Positions 24,710 through 38,117 of a stretch of DNA of 64,000 bases are shown here, piece after piece (the first letter of the stretch is position 1; the number at the start of each line of letters is the position of its first letter). The translations under genes and the position numbers were made by a program. Under the pieces are notes generated by a model that was given only the letters and a program-made list of their open reading frames with translations, searched no databases and was not told the DNA's origin. The stretch is from Gordionus sp. m RMFG-2023 (taxonomy: Eukaryota > Nematomorpha > Gordioida > Chordodea > Parachordodidae): positions 84,545,561-84,609,560 of the forward strand of contig NC_088775.1 in the NCBI RefSeq assembly GCF_954871325.1, given 5' to 3'.

Positions 24710-25462
24710 AATATCGGCAATAATGTGGATAGAATCTATTTCATCACATGGATATTTATAATTTTTACCTCGTGTAGTAAGCTTTTCTTTTTCAAAAAGA
24801 AAGTTATCGGTTTCATAGTTAGATTTTCTATTTTTTAGAATATTTTTTCTATTACGTGTAGTTAAAATATTTTTGTGTTTATGAAAATATCCTTTGATTA
24901 AGAATGATAAAAAATTATAATCAAAGTTATCTATTATATATGTAAAAGACATAAAAAAGAGAAAAATGGAAGTCAAGAATTCTATATATATTATATGTAT
25001 ATATAAATCTGTTTATCATGATTATTTTTTTATTTAAATTTTTATATAAAAAAAGATTGTTAATAGTAGATAATGTTTTCGTTGTTCTATTGTTCTCTGA
25101 CATCAAAATTGAAGACAGATTCATAAAAAGATTATATTAGGCATATTACTAGTTATATCATCAGACACGTTAGTGGGTATTCAGACTGAAGTAATCTATA
25201 TCTGCCTCTATCCCACACCTTAAAACTTCAATCTCAGTCCAAAAATTAATTTTTACCTATTTCATATTAATAATTCTTTATTTATTTATTAAATACTTCC
25301 TTATATTATTTTAGACAATTTGATTTCCTAGTTTTGATAGATTTAGGTGTATAATTTTTATCATTAATAGAATTGAATGGCTTATAAAAACGGTTATCGT
25401 TTAGTACTAACTTCAAATCAAATAAAAATATAATTTAAGTTGGTCTACCATCTGAAAAAGAA
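24710..25462. promoter_or_regulatory. Probable shared divergent promoter of OXSR1 and GTF2F2
   Basis: The start codons of two outward-facing genes are 753 bp apart, with no other feature between them. No TATA or initiator element can be pinned down in DNA this AT-rich. The role is inferred from arrangement only. Confidence 0.4.
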
Positions 25463-27904
25463 ATGAGCGGACGCAAGATTGATTTCTCTAACTGTAACAA
25501 GAATATTTGGTTGGTTAAGGTTGCATATTATTTCCCAATATATTTTTTACCTGCTAAATAGATTCCTAAATATATAACAGAAAATTGGTCTAATTGCGAA
25601 AATGAAGAAGTTGGAAAAATAACTATTGATAAAACAAAGTAATTAATTAATATATTCATTGAAAATTAAAATATAAGAAAAAATGTCAAGGACGCAAGAA
25701 CGAAAGGTCCAGAGATTTCTTTCGTTTCGAATCCAAAGTTTCTCAAGTCTAATCAATCAAATGTAATTTTGAAATGATTTATAATATAAACTAATTGAAA
25801 ATTATAGAAACTAAACACTACTCCTTCTCAACATAAGGTATTGATGAATGCGGTTTCAAATAATACTATGTTTATATCATCTCATACAGAAAAGATAGGT
25901 TAATTGTTAATTTAAATTTCCTATTAAATTATTTTTTAAACAGATGAAGATAATGGTGGACAAAATACTATAAACAATAAAACCAAACTTTTTACAGATT
26001 ATGATAATAATAGCATGAATTCTATATATTCAATAGAAGGAAAAGTCAGTCAAAGACTTGAATTTAGACCATCAGTTAGCTCAAAAGATTATATGAATGT
26101 AAGTAATTTGTGTTTTATTCTTATAATAAATTTATTAGAGCACTAGGCTCAACATTTTAAGCTCTGCCCAAATTTTAAAAAAAATTATTTTAATCCCAGT
26201 CTGAAATCTTACATGGTTCAGAGGAAAATTGAAAATATCAATAAATATATATTTTACTGAATTTAATGCATTAATACAACTATTTAGCTAACCAAAATAT
26301 AACTTTATGACAGTGTAATAGTATTCAAGGGGACTTATAATTGAAATTATTTAATTTATTACTTTTGATTATAGAAGAATTTATATTAAATTGCCCTAAA
26401 CTAATTCCATAAATGTTTATTTATAGTTAGCTAATCATTCCTTATTAGTGGTCTTGATAGTTATGTATCTTTGTAACAGTATTATTGATGATATTTCATG
26501 TAAGACCCATTTCTTCAATTTAGTGATCAATCCTTGCCAATTTTATTTTTATAAGGAAGGTTGTAACTAAGTTTTGGCCAGATGTACTTTATCTTTTGAT
26601 ATATTAAATTGTTTTAGCACCTGACCAATTGGCTCTATTTATACTTTATCATTAGATATATAGGGAGATAATTACATCTTCCACAGAACTAGGATAAAAG
26701 ATCTTAGTTAGGTGACATAGGCACTCATTGATAAACAATTGGAAATTTTTGTTATGGTTCCTAGCCATTTTCCACATCTCAATACCATCGTAAAACAATG
26801 AGAGCACCAAAGCTTTGAAGAGGCTTATCAATAGAAAGGGCTAGAAGAACAAATCTTCATGAAGGAATTATATTTAAATCTGGTCATAGTCATCTTAATA
26901 TTGATATCTTTGTCCATCTTTCCTTTCATATCTAGGGTGACCCCTAAATATTTTAAGTTCTAACTTCCCCTATTTTTACATTATTTATTATTAATAGATG
27001 TTTGTCATACATAGATCATCGGCAAAAGTAAACAGGCTATTTTTCTTTTTTTATAATATAATTTAGAATGAAAGTTGAAACAATGAGTGTAAAAGCAGCC
27101 TTTTCAGATAAATTCTAACAGATAATTTTAGTCCTGCATGTATGATTTGGAGTATTATGGTAGGGTTAGCAATTTCTCTTGGATCACAGTCCCTTTAAAA
27201 ATCTTCACATAATGATTTGTATGACTGAATTGAAAGCTTTTTTGAAGTCTAAATCCACAATAAAAAGTTGACTCTTCCATGCTATGGACCTTTCTAATAG
27301 TATTTTAAGAGCTAGGATTGCTTCCAAGACATAATGTCCACGCAACAATAGTATTCTTGAAGAAAGGTTTAATGAAGGGCTTAAATATAATGTAAATAAA
27401 CATTTTGTAGATTGTTGAAAGGATTCCCCACCAGTCTTTCAGACTCTTTTTTTGGAAAACGTTCTTGCAAATCATTGTTTATCACCAACTTTAATATTCT
27501 AATTAATATATTTTTTAACTTAGCTTAAAAAGCAACAATTTGCACAAAAAAATCAACCAATCCACGTGCTTAAACAGCTAGATAAACACGTTCAAAATTA
27601 CAAACCCATATCGAGGACTGCCTTGCATGGACCTAGAGGAGGCGACCCTTTCGCCTCAACCAACGACGCTCCATCGAATTACAAAAAAGTCAGGATAGAA
27701 AAGGAGAGGTTGATGGAAATTTTATTTACCGCTTTCGAAAAACATCAGTATTATAGTCTCAAGGATTTGGTCAAGATTTCGGAACAACCCGTGACTTACA
27801 TTAAAGAAGTTCTCAAAGAAATTTGCGATTACAACCTTAAAAATCCGCACAAGAATATGTGGGAACTCAAACCCGAATATCGGCATTACGCTGCAACCGA
27901 ATGA
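25463..27904 (+). CDS. GTF2F2: TFIIF beta subunit / RAP30 (6 exons)
   Basis: Small subunit of general transcription factor TFIIF, which escorts RNA polymerase II into the preinitiation complex. Exons: 25463-25519, 25562-25638, 25699-25762, 25808-25898, 25944-26098, 27524-27904. All phases fit, giving 274 aa (human 249). The N-terminal dimerisation domain shows NIWLVK then IPKYITENW and EEVGKITID, matching WLVKVPKYLSQQW and GEVGKLRI. Exon 5 (KVSQRLEFRP) matches VVQRAECRP. The C-terminal winged helix is in exon 6: LFTAFEKHQYYSLKDLVKIS, then EQPVTYIKEVLKEI and a WELKPEYRHY end. The first four introns are only 42-60 bp; the fifth is 1.4 kb and holds a dead LINE. An extra Asn/Asp-rich stretch lies in exon 5. 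Confidence 0.95.
26460..27480 (-). pseudogene. Degenerate LINE reverse transcriptase in GTF2F2 intron 5
   Basis: Antisense to the host gene. RT blocks appear in order on the minus strand: DLQERFPKKESERLVGNPFN, FIVDLDFKKAFNSV (the DFxKAFDSV block), LFTFADDL (the FADD catalytic box), then LKYLGVTLDMKGKMD (thumb) and FQLFINECLCHL. They lie in different frames with many stops, so the copy is long dead. No endonuclease or ends are seen. The clade is not assigned. Confidence 0.8.
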
Positions 27905-28054
27905 TATAAAAATTTGACATTTATAGTATAAAAGTTGGATTTAGATGTTTATAACTAAGTGGCAACTCGATGTATTATATTGGACATATTATCGTGAAAA
28001 ATTAAACATTATATTTATATTATATGGATGAATATGTTTGTTGTTTATATTTAT

Positions 28055-28060
28055 AATAAA
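28055..28060 (+). terminator. Possible GTF2F2 polyadenylation signal
   Basis: AATAAA about 150 bases after the stop codon and just before the hAT insertion at 28108. Chance occurrence is likely in DNA this AT-rich. Confidence 0.35.
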
Positions 28061-28107
28061 AAAAATTTGTTTAGCGTTGTTAATTTTTGAGCAGCATTAG
28101 TATAAAT

Positions 28108-29199
28108 CAGAGTTGTTAACTCTCCTTTTTAAAAGTAGCTAGCTCCCGCTCCTGCTCCTACCTTCTCTAGAGAAGCTAGCTCCCACTCCCGCTACTACAT
28201 TTTTAAAAGGAGCAACTCCCGCTCCAAGTAATGGAGTGTCACTCCATAACCGCTCCTTTTTTCATTTTTTTAGAAGGTGTATGAAACAAAATCATATTTT
28301 TTTTATCAAAAAGCTTTATTTATATTAAATGATCTATCAAAATATTTAAAACCCTTTATTAGCATTTTAAAGTAATATATTTTCTAAATTAGAATCTAAC
28401 AAACATCCACACCTCTCTCCTAAGACCTCTTTTGTAATACTAAATAGGCGCTCCTCAGGAGCACTAGAGGGAAGCGAGGTATTGTATTTTATAAAGATAT
28501 ATTTATTTAATGGAATTCTCAAAAATAGTAATTTTGGTATTATTATTTAAAAAATATTTGTCCAATATATTATCTTCCTGATGATCAATTTCATGGAATC
28601 CAAAAAAATCTTAAATCTTTTTATATTTAAAAGAAAGATTTTTTACTTTTAGATGCTTTTTTAGATTGAAGCTGCTCTTTGAAAATTAAATAGTTTTATT
28701 TAAACACAAAAGGCATTTTGCCCTTAAATTTGTTTGATCATTTGGATTAATATCTTTTAAAAGTTTAAAATATTTTTTGTATGATGGAAATGGAAATTCG
28801 ATTTCTTCATCTATGATCACTAAATCCATAATAAAACTATTTTTTGTTTGTCTATAAAATGAATATTAATATGACTTACAAGATTTTTCAAAAAATTTTC
28901 AATATAAAAAGAAAAACTTGATGTTTATTATGTAAAATGATTAGATGAAAAACCAATATAAAACTCGGCTAAACATTTAATAATGGATAAATTTAAATAA
29001 AATTTGTATTTATTGAATTTTAATTAACAAATATTATTAATATTTATAAAATAATTTAATTTATACATTAAATTTAAAGAAGTGGTGGGGCGCTACTTCA
29101 CTCCAACCCTAAAAAGAGCTAGCTCACGCTCCCGCACCTTAATTTAAAAAAGGAGGTCCAGGTGTTTTTGAAATGTAGCACCGCTCCTTAACAACTCTG
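28108..29199 (-). mobile_element. hAT transposon copy with exact 8-bp target duplication
   Basis: Ends CAGAGTTGTTAA (left) and TTAACAACTCTG (right) are inverted, and GTATAAAT flanks both sides (28100-28107 and 29200-29207). Subterminal GCTCC/AGCTAGCTCC words are repeated at both ends. A dimerisation remnant on the minus strand (LPSSAPEERLFSITKEVL, about 28410-28490) shows it is hAT and non-functional. Confidence 0.9.
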
Positions 29200-29501
29200 G
29201 TATAAATTATCATGCCGATGTCTCACATGTTAATCAATTAAAATGTCCAAAACTGGCCCATACTATATTGTATCCTCATCTTAAATTTTGGGTGGCAAAA
29301 AATGTGGATTGTTTCTAAACAGCCGTCTAAATAAAACATAAAAAAGAAAGAGGCGATATTGATTTATGGAACAAGGATCGATCACCTGTTTTATTTGTAC
29401 CTAAAAAATATATAAATGACAAATAAGATTTATTTAATTTAGTCAAAATAGGGTGTCATAGTTAGGACCGATTAAAATAATCCGAGGTTGACACTCCCTT
29501 A

Positions 29502-29666
29502 GGCTGTGTCTTAGTTCGATACATTTTCATCAAGCAGGAGGCTGTATCGAAAGTAAGAAAAAAAATGCACAATTAAAACAAATCAAAATAGGATGTCCCA
29601 GTCCGAAAGCTGTTTAGCCTATGCTAAACGACGAAGTTCAATAATAAATTGAACAAGGACACGGCC
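29502..29666. mobile_element. MITE with TTA target duplication
   Basis: Ends GGCTGTGTCTTAGTTC (left) and GAACAAGGACACGGCC (right) are inverted, flanked by TTA on both sides. 165 bp, non-coding. TWA duplications are typical of PIF/Harbinger. Confidence 0.7.
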
Positions 29667-30125
29667 TTAGTATTTAATTTATTCGTTTATCGCCATAACA
29701 GCGAAATTCAGAGTATGTATATTTTGACTTTATAAGGGTCAAGAATAAAAAGTTTACGATTTTATCTCTACTACGTTAACCACCACGGAAAACTTTAAAA
29801 TGAAGTCAGATATATTTCTGCACAGTTTCATACATAGATATTTGAGATATAAGCCCATGGGAGGAGGGGGCAAATGCACTTCTAGTTTTCCTCATCTGAT
29901 TGAAAAATATATACACTTTCTAAGGGTTTTATGCAGAGTTTTTATGAACTTGGACAAATCTAGGTAAATTGGAACCATCTTTTAAAATTTATAGGAAACA
30001 ACCATTTTAAAACTTCCAGAAACCTATTTTAACAAGTTTTTGCTATATACACGGTGAACATCAAGAATTGGCCATGGCGTGTCTAAATATCTCTGCTGCT
30101 CATGTGTACCTATACTTACTCATTA

Positions 30126-30289
30126 GGCTGATTCACAGTGAGATAACAGCTGATCTATTTTTAAAATCTGTTTATGAGATCAATTTTTCTTTATTAATAT
30201 TATTAATTCTTAAATTATCACTGATGGAATTAAAGATAACTTAATTTTAAAAATACATCTTTGGATCGGAGCCCACTATGAATGCAGCC
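30126..30289. mobile_element. MITE with GGCTG ends
   Basis: Left GGCTGATTCACAGTGA and right TCACTATG-type end (CCCACTATGAATGCAGCC) are inverted. Flanks are TTA and TAA. 164 bp, non-coding. Confidence 0.6.
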
Positions 30290-31470
30290 TAAAGCAGAAA
30301 AGCCGCGAGCAAGAACTGGAAACCTCCGAACTGCGTCAAATTTAAGAAATGAAAACAGCCCACATTTTTAAAAATTTTAGGAAACTGGAAGTAGAATAAT
30401 ATTTCTTTTAATATTCAGAACTAGAGCCTTTTTTTGTTCCATAACTCTGGTCTTTATTTAGTGTGGTCTAAAACCTTGACTTATGTCAATTTTATAAAAA
30501 ATAAAAATCAAGATTTTACTCAGAAAAAAATATATTATTTTATCCTTGGGATTCGCATATAGATACGAGAAAGGTTTATCTCTCTACTAAATTTCGAGGG
30601 ATATGTATTTTTTTTTATCTAAAATCTTGAATTCGCAGTTTTTTTTCAAAAAATATCTTCTACGATGTTTTCGAACAATACTATTTTATTTTCTTACGTT
30701 TTACTTTTAAAGAAATTCATATTTTCAATTTTCTAGGAATGTTTCTTGTATTTATTTCTTCATTTAAATTAATTATTTAATTACGAATCGAATAAAGGAA
30801 TATTCGTATTCGAATTTTTTGTACGAATAGTAAGTTGTATTATTTTTATTCGATTGGTATAATTCCGAATAGTAAATTAATCAATTCGTGAATAGATAAG
30901 TCGTTGCTTGAACCAAATTCTTTCGATGCAATTACACTTTTAGCACTTGGTTCAATAATTATTATACTTAATATATCTTTTTGAATGGTTAAATGATTTC
31001 ATAAACTATTTATTTTATTTAAATTTTAATAGTTGAAAAAATTTAAAAAAAAATTATGATGACACTCAGAATCTCTTTTTGAAAGTAGCAATGTATATTA
31101 TTCGGATTAGGATATGGAATCCGATGACTTTCAAGTTTAAAATGCCTGACTTGACAGAAATATCAGCGTTGTAGAATTTCAGACAATTTTGCCTTAAACT
31201 TTAGAAATACTCTGTTTATTATCAATTTTTTCTAATATAAATTTTAAAAAATTTTTTATTAAAGTTCATGGCACGTCTGAAATTCATAGTGTATGTTATA
31301 CATTAAGGAATGTACATTTCTGGCCAAATTAGATGTTTTAAATAAAAAATTGCCATATAAGTAAAAATGAAGATATTCGGAATTTCCATAGATTCAAAAT
31401 ATGACGTATATGATGACAAAATATAGTATATAAAAAAACACGTTTGAAAGGCGATAATTTATGTGCAAAC
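30290..31470. other. Intergenic, no gene seen
   Basis: AT-rich DNA without supportable coding. An ATTCG/CGAAT-rich stretch lies at about 30780-30920. Confidence 0.6.
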
Positions 31471-34400
31471 TAGAGGTCTGCATTGGGAGGGGTTTCGGCC
31501 CGCCCGCCCACGCCCGCCCACGCCAGCCCACGCCCGCCTATCTAAGTGGGTGGGCGGGTTAAGAAATTTAAACAATGGACGGGCGGGTTAAAGAAATTTT
31601 AAATTTTTGTTCAAAAATAAACTAAAGAAAATAATTGTTTAAATGATCTATAATTATATTTCTTTTTTTATTGTATACCAATCGTTTTTTTTAAAGTGAA
31701 GAACACTTACCTAACTATATTATGTAATAAACACAACAATAAAACTTTTTCTTAGAATAAATAAACATTTTTGTCTATTAAAAATTTCCTTTTATGGGAA
31801 TGAAATAAAACTTTTCTCTTAAAATTTCCTTTTATGGGAATGTAATAAAACGTTCTCTTAAAATTTCCTTTTATGGGTCTGCAATATGCATTGTATTATT
31901 TTATTTTAGATAATTGTTTATCTTTATAATTGATCTTTTCATTTTTATTTTATTATATAATATATAAATTTTATTTTTTATAACATAATTTTTAATAAAA
32001 AAATATATTTTAATAAAAATATATATTTTAATTTAATTTTTATTTTAAAATTATATTATGAATAAAGAAAATATATCTAAAAAAATAATTTATACAAGTT
32101 TAAAGATAATGAATCAGACAATAAACTCAAATCTTTAATGTGGAAACAATTTAAAATCATTTTCGATGAAAATGACAAAAAGCTAAATTGGATTCGCTGC
32201 AATGATTGCAAATCTATCTATATATATAATAACAAAAGTGGCACATCCTTCTTCCTTTGACATATGTTCATCTGCAAATTATGAAGATTTGATAGATAAT
32301 AAAAAAATAACCGGATATTTTCAAAAAGACAATTCTCATTTAAACAAAATGATAAAATCGGGTCTAATCGCCAATTTTGTAGAATATTGCGCTAGATAAT
32401 AGGTATTTATTTTTATTAAAATATTCTTTTATCTTTTTTAGGTCATTTCAAGCCATTCAAGGACCAGGATTTGTAAATATTTTACAAAGATTTGCCGACT
32501 TAGTGGACACATATGGAAAATTGGAAGCCAAAATAATTATTCATTGCCCCACAACCGTTAGCAAGCACATAGCCAATGTTACTGAGGATCTTAAGGAAAT
32601 ATTATTTCGTAAAATAGGAGAAATGATAAAAAAATTTATTTGCTCATGTACTACAGATATGTGGTGCGAGGATTTTACAAAAACCGATTAGATATTTTTA
32701 TCAATCCATTATATACAAAATTGGAAATTAAAAAAAAATTTCTTTTTATTTTACAATTTCAAGAGGAAAAAAAGACGGGAGAAAATATTCTTAAAGAATT
32801 ATTAAAAAAAATTTTAAAACTTGATGTTCCCTGGGAATACTTTTCCAAGCTCATCTTTGTTACCGGCCAAGGAGCAAATATTAAAAAAGCGCTGGAAGGC
32901 CAAATTTATTTAGAGAATAATATTTTCCGTTTATTTTTTCAAATATTAGAATTAATAGACTAAACTGTTCAGCACATATGTTGAACACAATTCTTCGCAA
33001 TGCATTCCAGCCAATTTTTAATTTGGAAAATGCTCCTTAGATTAATAACATTTTGATCACTGCAAAATCGTTGACCACTTATTTCAAACAAAGTGGCAAC
33101 ACATAATATCTGAGAAAGACGTTACAACAAAATATTGATATAAGATGGAATACAAAGCATAAGATGTTACAAAGCATTTATATAATGTATGATGAGATTT
33201 TATCGTTCTTACAATCTCGTTATATGAGTGAAAAAATGGGATCTATGGGGAAGGAAGGTTTATAAACACTGATAGATTATTTGGAGCCATATAAGGATGC
33301 AACTAATGTTCTTGAGCGCGACTGCAGGCCTACACTACAGAACGTTCTTATATGGTATGAAAATTAATATTTTGGGATTTATGCATATTATTTCTTTATT
33401 TATAAAAAAAATAGGTATAATCTTCTTCTACATGAGTATAATCAATTAAATATGGATATAATGGGAAAAACAAATTGTAAGAAATAGAAATAAAGAAAAG
33501 AGCTAAAAATATTATAATTGAAAATTTGAAATCCATATGCTTCATAAAATTTCAACATTTTTAATACAAAAGTTCAGACAAATGAGGATTTTGACGTCGG
33601 AGGAAATTAATGAAATAATAAACATATTGAAAACATGTTGGTTATATTTGCATCGAAGTACATGACATCGACGTGGATGAAAATCGGATTTTACCCGTTT
33701 CCCCTAAAGCAAAGAGAATCAAATTAAAGGGTATTAATAAATTATAAAATTGCATAGCTATATTAAATGCAATGTTTGAAATAAATAGCATACGTATCAA
33801 AATTAAACCCCAACATAGGAGGATTTAGGTTGTTACAGAGGAGAGTATTGTACCTAATGGCATAACAAAATATTTAAATCCTAAATAACCAGTTTTGATA
33901 TGGATAATTTAGCAAAGTTTTAAGCCGCATATTACAATTGATTTAAATTTTAAATTAATTTATTAAATTTATTATTATTGGTTTCACTTTTATTTAAAGA
34001 TCTCACTTGAGGAAGAGGATATACTTCAAACGGATATAATACTTTGGTGGAAACGACAAGAAAGAGATTTGCCAAAGCTATAAAGAATAGCAAGAAAAAT
34101 ATTGGCAATTCCTGCAACTAGTGCTTCTTCTGAACGAGAATTTAGCATTGCTGGAAGGTTTTAGAACAAAGAACGAGTTTGAATCCAGAAAATGTCGATT
34201 CATAATTATTTTTTCATTATAATTACATATAATATCAATTTTATAATTATATTTTTTTCATAAATAAATATACAATTTTATCAAATAAATTGTCCATAAT
34301 TTAAATTGATTATTTTTTTATGCTTATATCAATTTCCTAAATAATAAACTCTTTGTAGAGGTGTAATTCTGTAATATTTTTATTAGATGTTTAAAAAAAT

Positions 34401-34636
34401 GAAAGAATGGCCATAATTAAATTTTATAAGCGGGCTTGGGTTAAAATTTTTTTATAAATAATGGGCGGGTGGGTAAAAAATTTTAGCCTAATGGGCGGGC
34501 GAGCGGGTAAGGAATTTTAGACAAATGGGTGTGGCGGGCGGGTATATATTTTTTAGAAAACTATGGGCGGGCTGGGCGGGTGGGTTAAAAAATTTTTTAA
34601 ACATAGGGTGGGCGGGCTTTTGAATGCAGACCTCTG
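31471..34636 (+). mobile_element. hAT transposon, full span but broken
   Basis: Ends TAGAGGTCTGCATT and ATGCAGACCTCTG are inverted. Both subterminal regions are packed with GCCCGCC/GGGCGGG words, very GC-rich against the AT-rich core. The core holds a plus-strand transposase in pieces. The flanking 8-mers (GTGCAAAC, CACGTTCA) do not match, so no target duplication is claimed. Confidence 0.85.
32202..34180 (+). pseudogene. hAT transposase, broken into several frames
   Basis: From N to C: an N-terminal piece with CSSANYEDLIDNKKITGYF (32202-32399), a core with FICSCTTDMWCEDFTK (32503-32691) and an overlapping shifted frame (32640-32963). Then come IDIRWNTKHKMLQSIYIMYD and LIDYLEPYKDATNVLERDCR further on. 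At about 34080-34160 the dimerisation motif RIARKILAIPATSASSEREF is followed by SIAGR. Stops and frameshifts throughout make it inactive. Confidence 0.85.
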
Positions 34637-37600
34637 CACGTTCATTTGTCTAAAAATTATTTTATTAATAAGGTTTGGCACTATTTTACACTTTTAAAAT
34701 ATGCATTTTTTTAATATAAATTCTCCAGTCTTTCTGCTCATTTCGTTACAAAAAAATATTATAAATTTGTTAACCCCTAATTGTTTTAAAAATATTTGTT
34801 GCCCGTCCGTCGCATATCTTGATAATATGTTGAAAAGAATTTCTAAAATAAAAAATAATAGTTTTATTAAAATTTACTCAAGTCATTTTATTCTCTTTTT
34901 CAAAGTTATTTATCATACGGGATTACATGATGCTTTCATGATAAATTATAAATTGGTTTATTTTTAATCATTCTAGTTTTTTTATATTTTATAATGTGGT
35001 ATATTTTTAGATATAATAGAATATTTTAATCGCGACATCTGTAAATAATTACCTACATACAGCGTTTACACGTGAAGAGGGGTTGGAGAGATTTTCCTTT
35101 AATTTCTTTAAATGGAAGCGGGTTCGTATCTAAAGGGGAGTAGGGCTAAAATAAAATAAACACTATTTATTGATTAAGGATAAAAATAACGGATAAAAAT
35201 TTTTTAATTTATTAATCTATATATATTCCTCATATATCATTTTAATATTAAAACTATACACGCTCGCAGCTAATGTTTGGAATATAGTTAGGAATAAATA
35301 AATTATTATCACCAACAATGTTTATTTGTTATACTACAAAATAATCATGTGTCGAAAGAGTTAAATTAGAATTGTTTATATCATGGGGTTGTTAAAGGAG
35401 GTAAGAGTAAATTTAGGAGTGGTTTGCCTTAATTAAACTTTCTTCATGTAGACGCGTCTACATAATATTATATTATTATCAAAGTTTTTAATGATTTTTT
35501 TAAAAAGTCTATCATTAAAAAAAAGGATTAATTGACAAAAGGACGCAGAAGAAGCTGATTACAAATATCAAAATATATTATGTCATTCATATTAAATTGA
35601 TTAATCCTAACAACCTACTTATTTGCAAATTTCTGATTCCTTTGTGAACATTTAAAAGATTTTATTAAAATAGACTATTTCTTGACTGTAGTGTTATTAA
35701 ATAGGCTAAATCCTAAAAGTCGAAAAAATTCTCACATCTTGAGCCAAGAGTATATTTATTTCAAAACTGAGCTATCCTTTAGTTTGAACCTAGATTGAGG
35801 TTGAAGATGATAGTTTTCGTTTAAAAATTCTGTTTGACATTTTTTGAGTTGGCTCAAAACCTGTTAATAAATGGAGTTATTTATCCCTTGTTCGAAGGAA
35901 ATCTCACTCTTTAATTTACATAAGGAAGTGGCAGCGATTTATAAATATTTCTAAGAAATAATGAAAAATGAAAACTTCTTAATTCTAATCTTCTATGTAA
36001 TATAAAAATGTATATGACTAAATAAAAATTTTGATTTTTATAACTATAATAAGTTGAAAGGGGTCGGAGGTAGGTGCTCATCCTTTCCTTAAGATTTGGA
36101 AAGGATTCGTAGCCAACCTCGTACACACTGGCGTTATTTTAAGAGGAAAACTATTTAACAATTTATTAAGCTCAATTTTTATTAAAAATTGAATTTATTT
36201 GTTTTATTTTAATTATCAAATTTTTATGGAATATAAATAGTAATATGTTATATTAATATATTTTTTAGCGCAATACTTCTCTATTATATTTATTTTTAAT
36301 TACGTGGCATATTTTTTTCTGTATTATTTATTTTTTTAAACTGTATTTAATTTTATATTCCTTTAAACAAAATTTCTACAATGTAAATCACATTTAATTG
36401 TAACTGTCGCTACTCTTGTAATATAACTAGTTACTTTTAAAAATGTATCTTTTATCAACAATATTCATAATCCATGGATTAAAACGCTTTAAAATAATTT
36501 GCAATTAACTTTACAACTAAAAAAGTAATAAACTCTATTCACGATTTGATAATTAAAAGTCATAAACGATGTTGACTATTATTATTTTTAATTCAACTAT
36601 TTTACAATCCAATGTTAATAAAAATGAAATGGAATAAAATTAATAATGTTAGATTTATGATATCCGCTTTTGAAATCTAGATTTTATTAGATATTGCAAC
36701 CCTGCCATAAGCAACTGTTATAAAGTTTTTTTCCTTTGCCAACGACGCTTACATAAAACGAGTTTAAAAAATTAGTTTTGATAAGAAAGAACTAAAAAAT
36801 TATGTGAATTTGTATCTTTAAATATTTTTATATCATAGACCCTTTGTTTCTAAATATTCCGCCTAAGTTATTTTTGTTGACGTGATCCATTTGATTTTTC
36901 ATTCTTTTTATATGTCCTTAAGATATTTTATGTTAAAGTTTTAAAATTTGCATTTTTTTTCTTAACGATTTAAAATAATCTTATTATATCAAATTAACTT
37001 TTACTTTTTATTAAATCATTGATTAACAACGATTTATAACATAATATATAAGCAGAGAAAAAAGAGATTATAGAAGAACAAAATATAAGATTTAAAGTTT
37101 TAAAATTATATTTTTTTCCTATTTTTTGTAATTTACATTTTAATAACAATTTAAAATAAAAAATACACATGATTAAAATGTAGTTTTATTCTTATTCATA
37201 TTTAAAGGATTCAAATAAATATGAAAGGATAAAATCTCCCTAACTCATTTCTTCTTCAATTTTCATATTAAATACTTTCTATTACAGACTTCTTTCTATA
37301 TTATCAGCGTATATTATTTTTATACTAAAATATTTTGCTATATTAAATAAGATTTGTTAAAATATCAGTTTGAATTTAATAATTCTCTTTTATTTGTTTA
37401 GTCTATTTATTTTTAAATCTAATTACTCCCATTCAATATAATGTATTCATAATTTTTAGTATATTTTAAATGGCGAGTTTAGCGTGAAGATAATTAACTT
37501 AATAAATCTACCAGGAAGGTACAGTAGGTAGAGGAAGTATAGCTTACCATAAGAAATGATGAGGAAAAATTACCAAAAACTGTGAAAACTAATTTTGAAA

Positions 37601-38117
37601 TATATTGAACTAAAGAAGCTAAAGGTAAGACATAAAATATTTAACCCCCGACATGGTATAACAGCTCTTCTAGAAGTGAAACATAATGAAAGAGGTAAAT
37701 AATTCCAAAGAATAAGAAAAGAAATCCTAAGCCTCACAACTGAGAGATATGATATCAATTAATTAGAAATTTTTTAATACACCCTAAGATGTGTTAAGGA
37801 AGGTTCATATATTCGGTAGTTACATCCTGTGTCTTTACCTGTATTCAGCTTATTTTCAAAATTAAAACTCCAAAGAAATTTTTAAATATATATTTCATTT
37901 TAAGATAAAATATAAATTTAATTTTAAGATTAAACATAGATTTCATATTATCTAATTTATATAATTTGATTGGATCAATTTTGTTCAATAGCTATTTATT
38001 TCGTGGAAACAAAAAGATAATTGATTGATTACAATACTCATTCGCTCGTGAATTAGTCTACCACAAAACAATTTCCTGTAGTGCATTCTTCAGCTTAATA
38101 TTATAATAATATAAAAT
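34637..38117. other. Intergenic, no gene supported
   Basis: AT-rich. Weak coding-like pieces at about 36040-36126 (minus, VYEVGYESFPNLKERMSTYL) and about 37590-37740 (plus, FNPRHGITALLEVKHNERGK) have no recognisable family or splice context. Nothing else is seen. Confidence 0.5.

Noticed and set aside
24710-24976. In-frame N-terminal extension of the kinase
   Set aside because: AT-rich and low-complexity; starting at 24709 reproduces human residue numbering at Lys46, Asp164 and Thr185.
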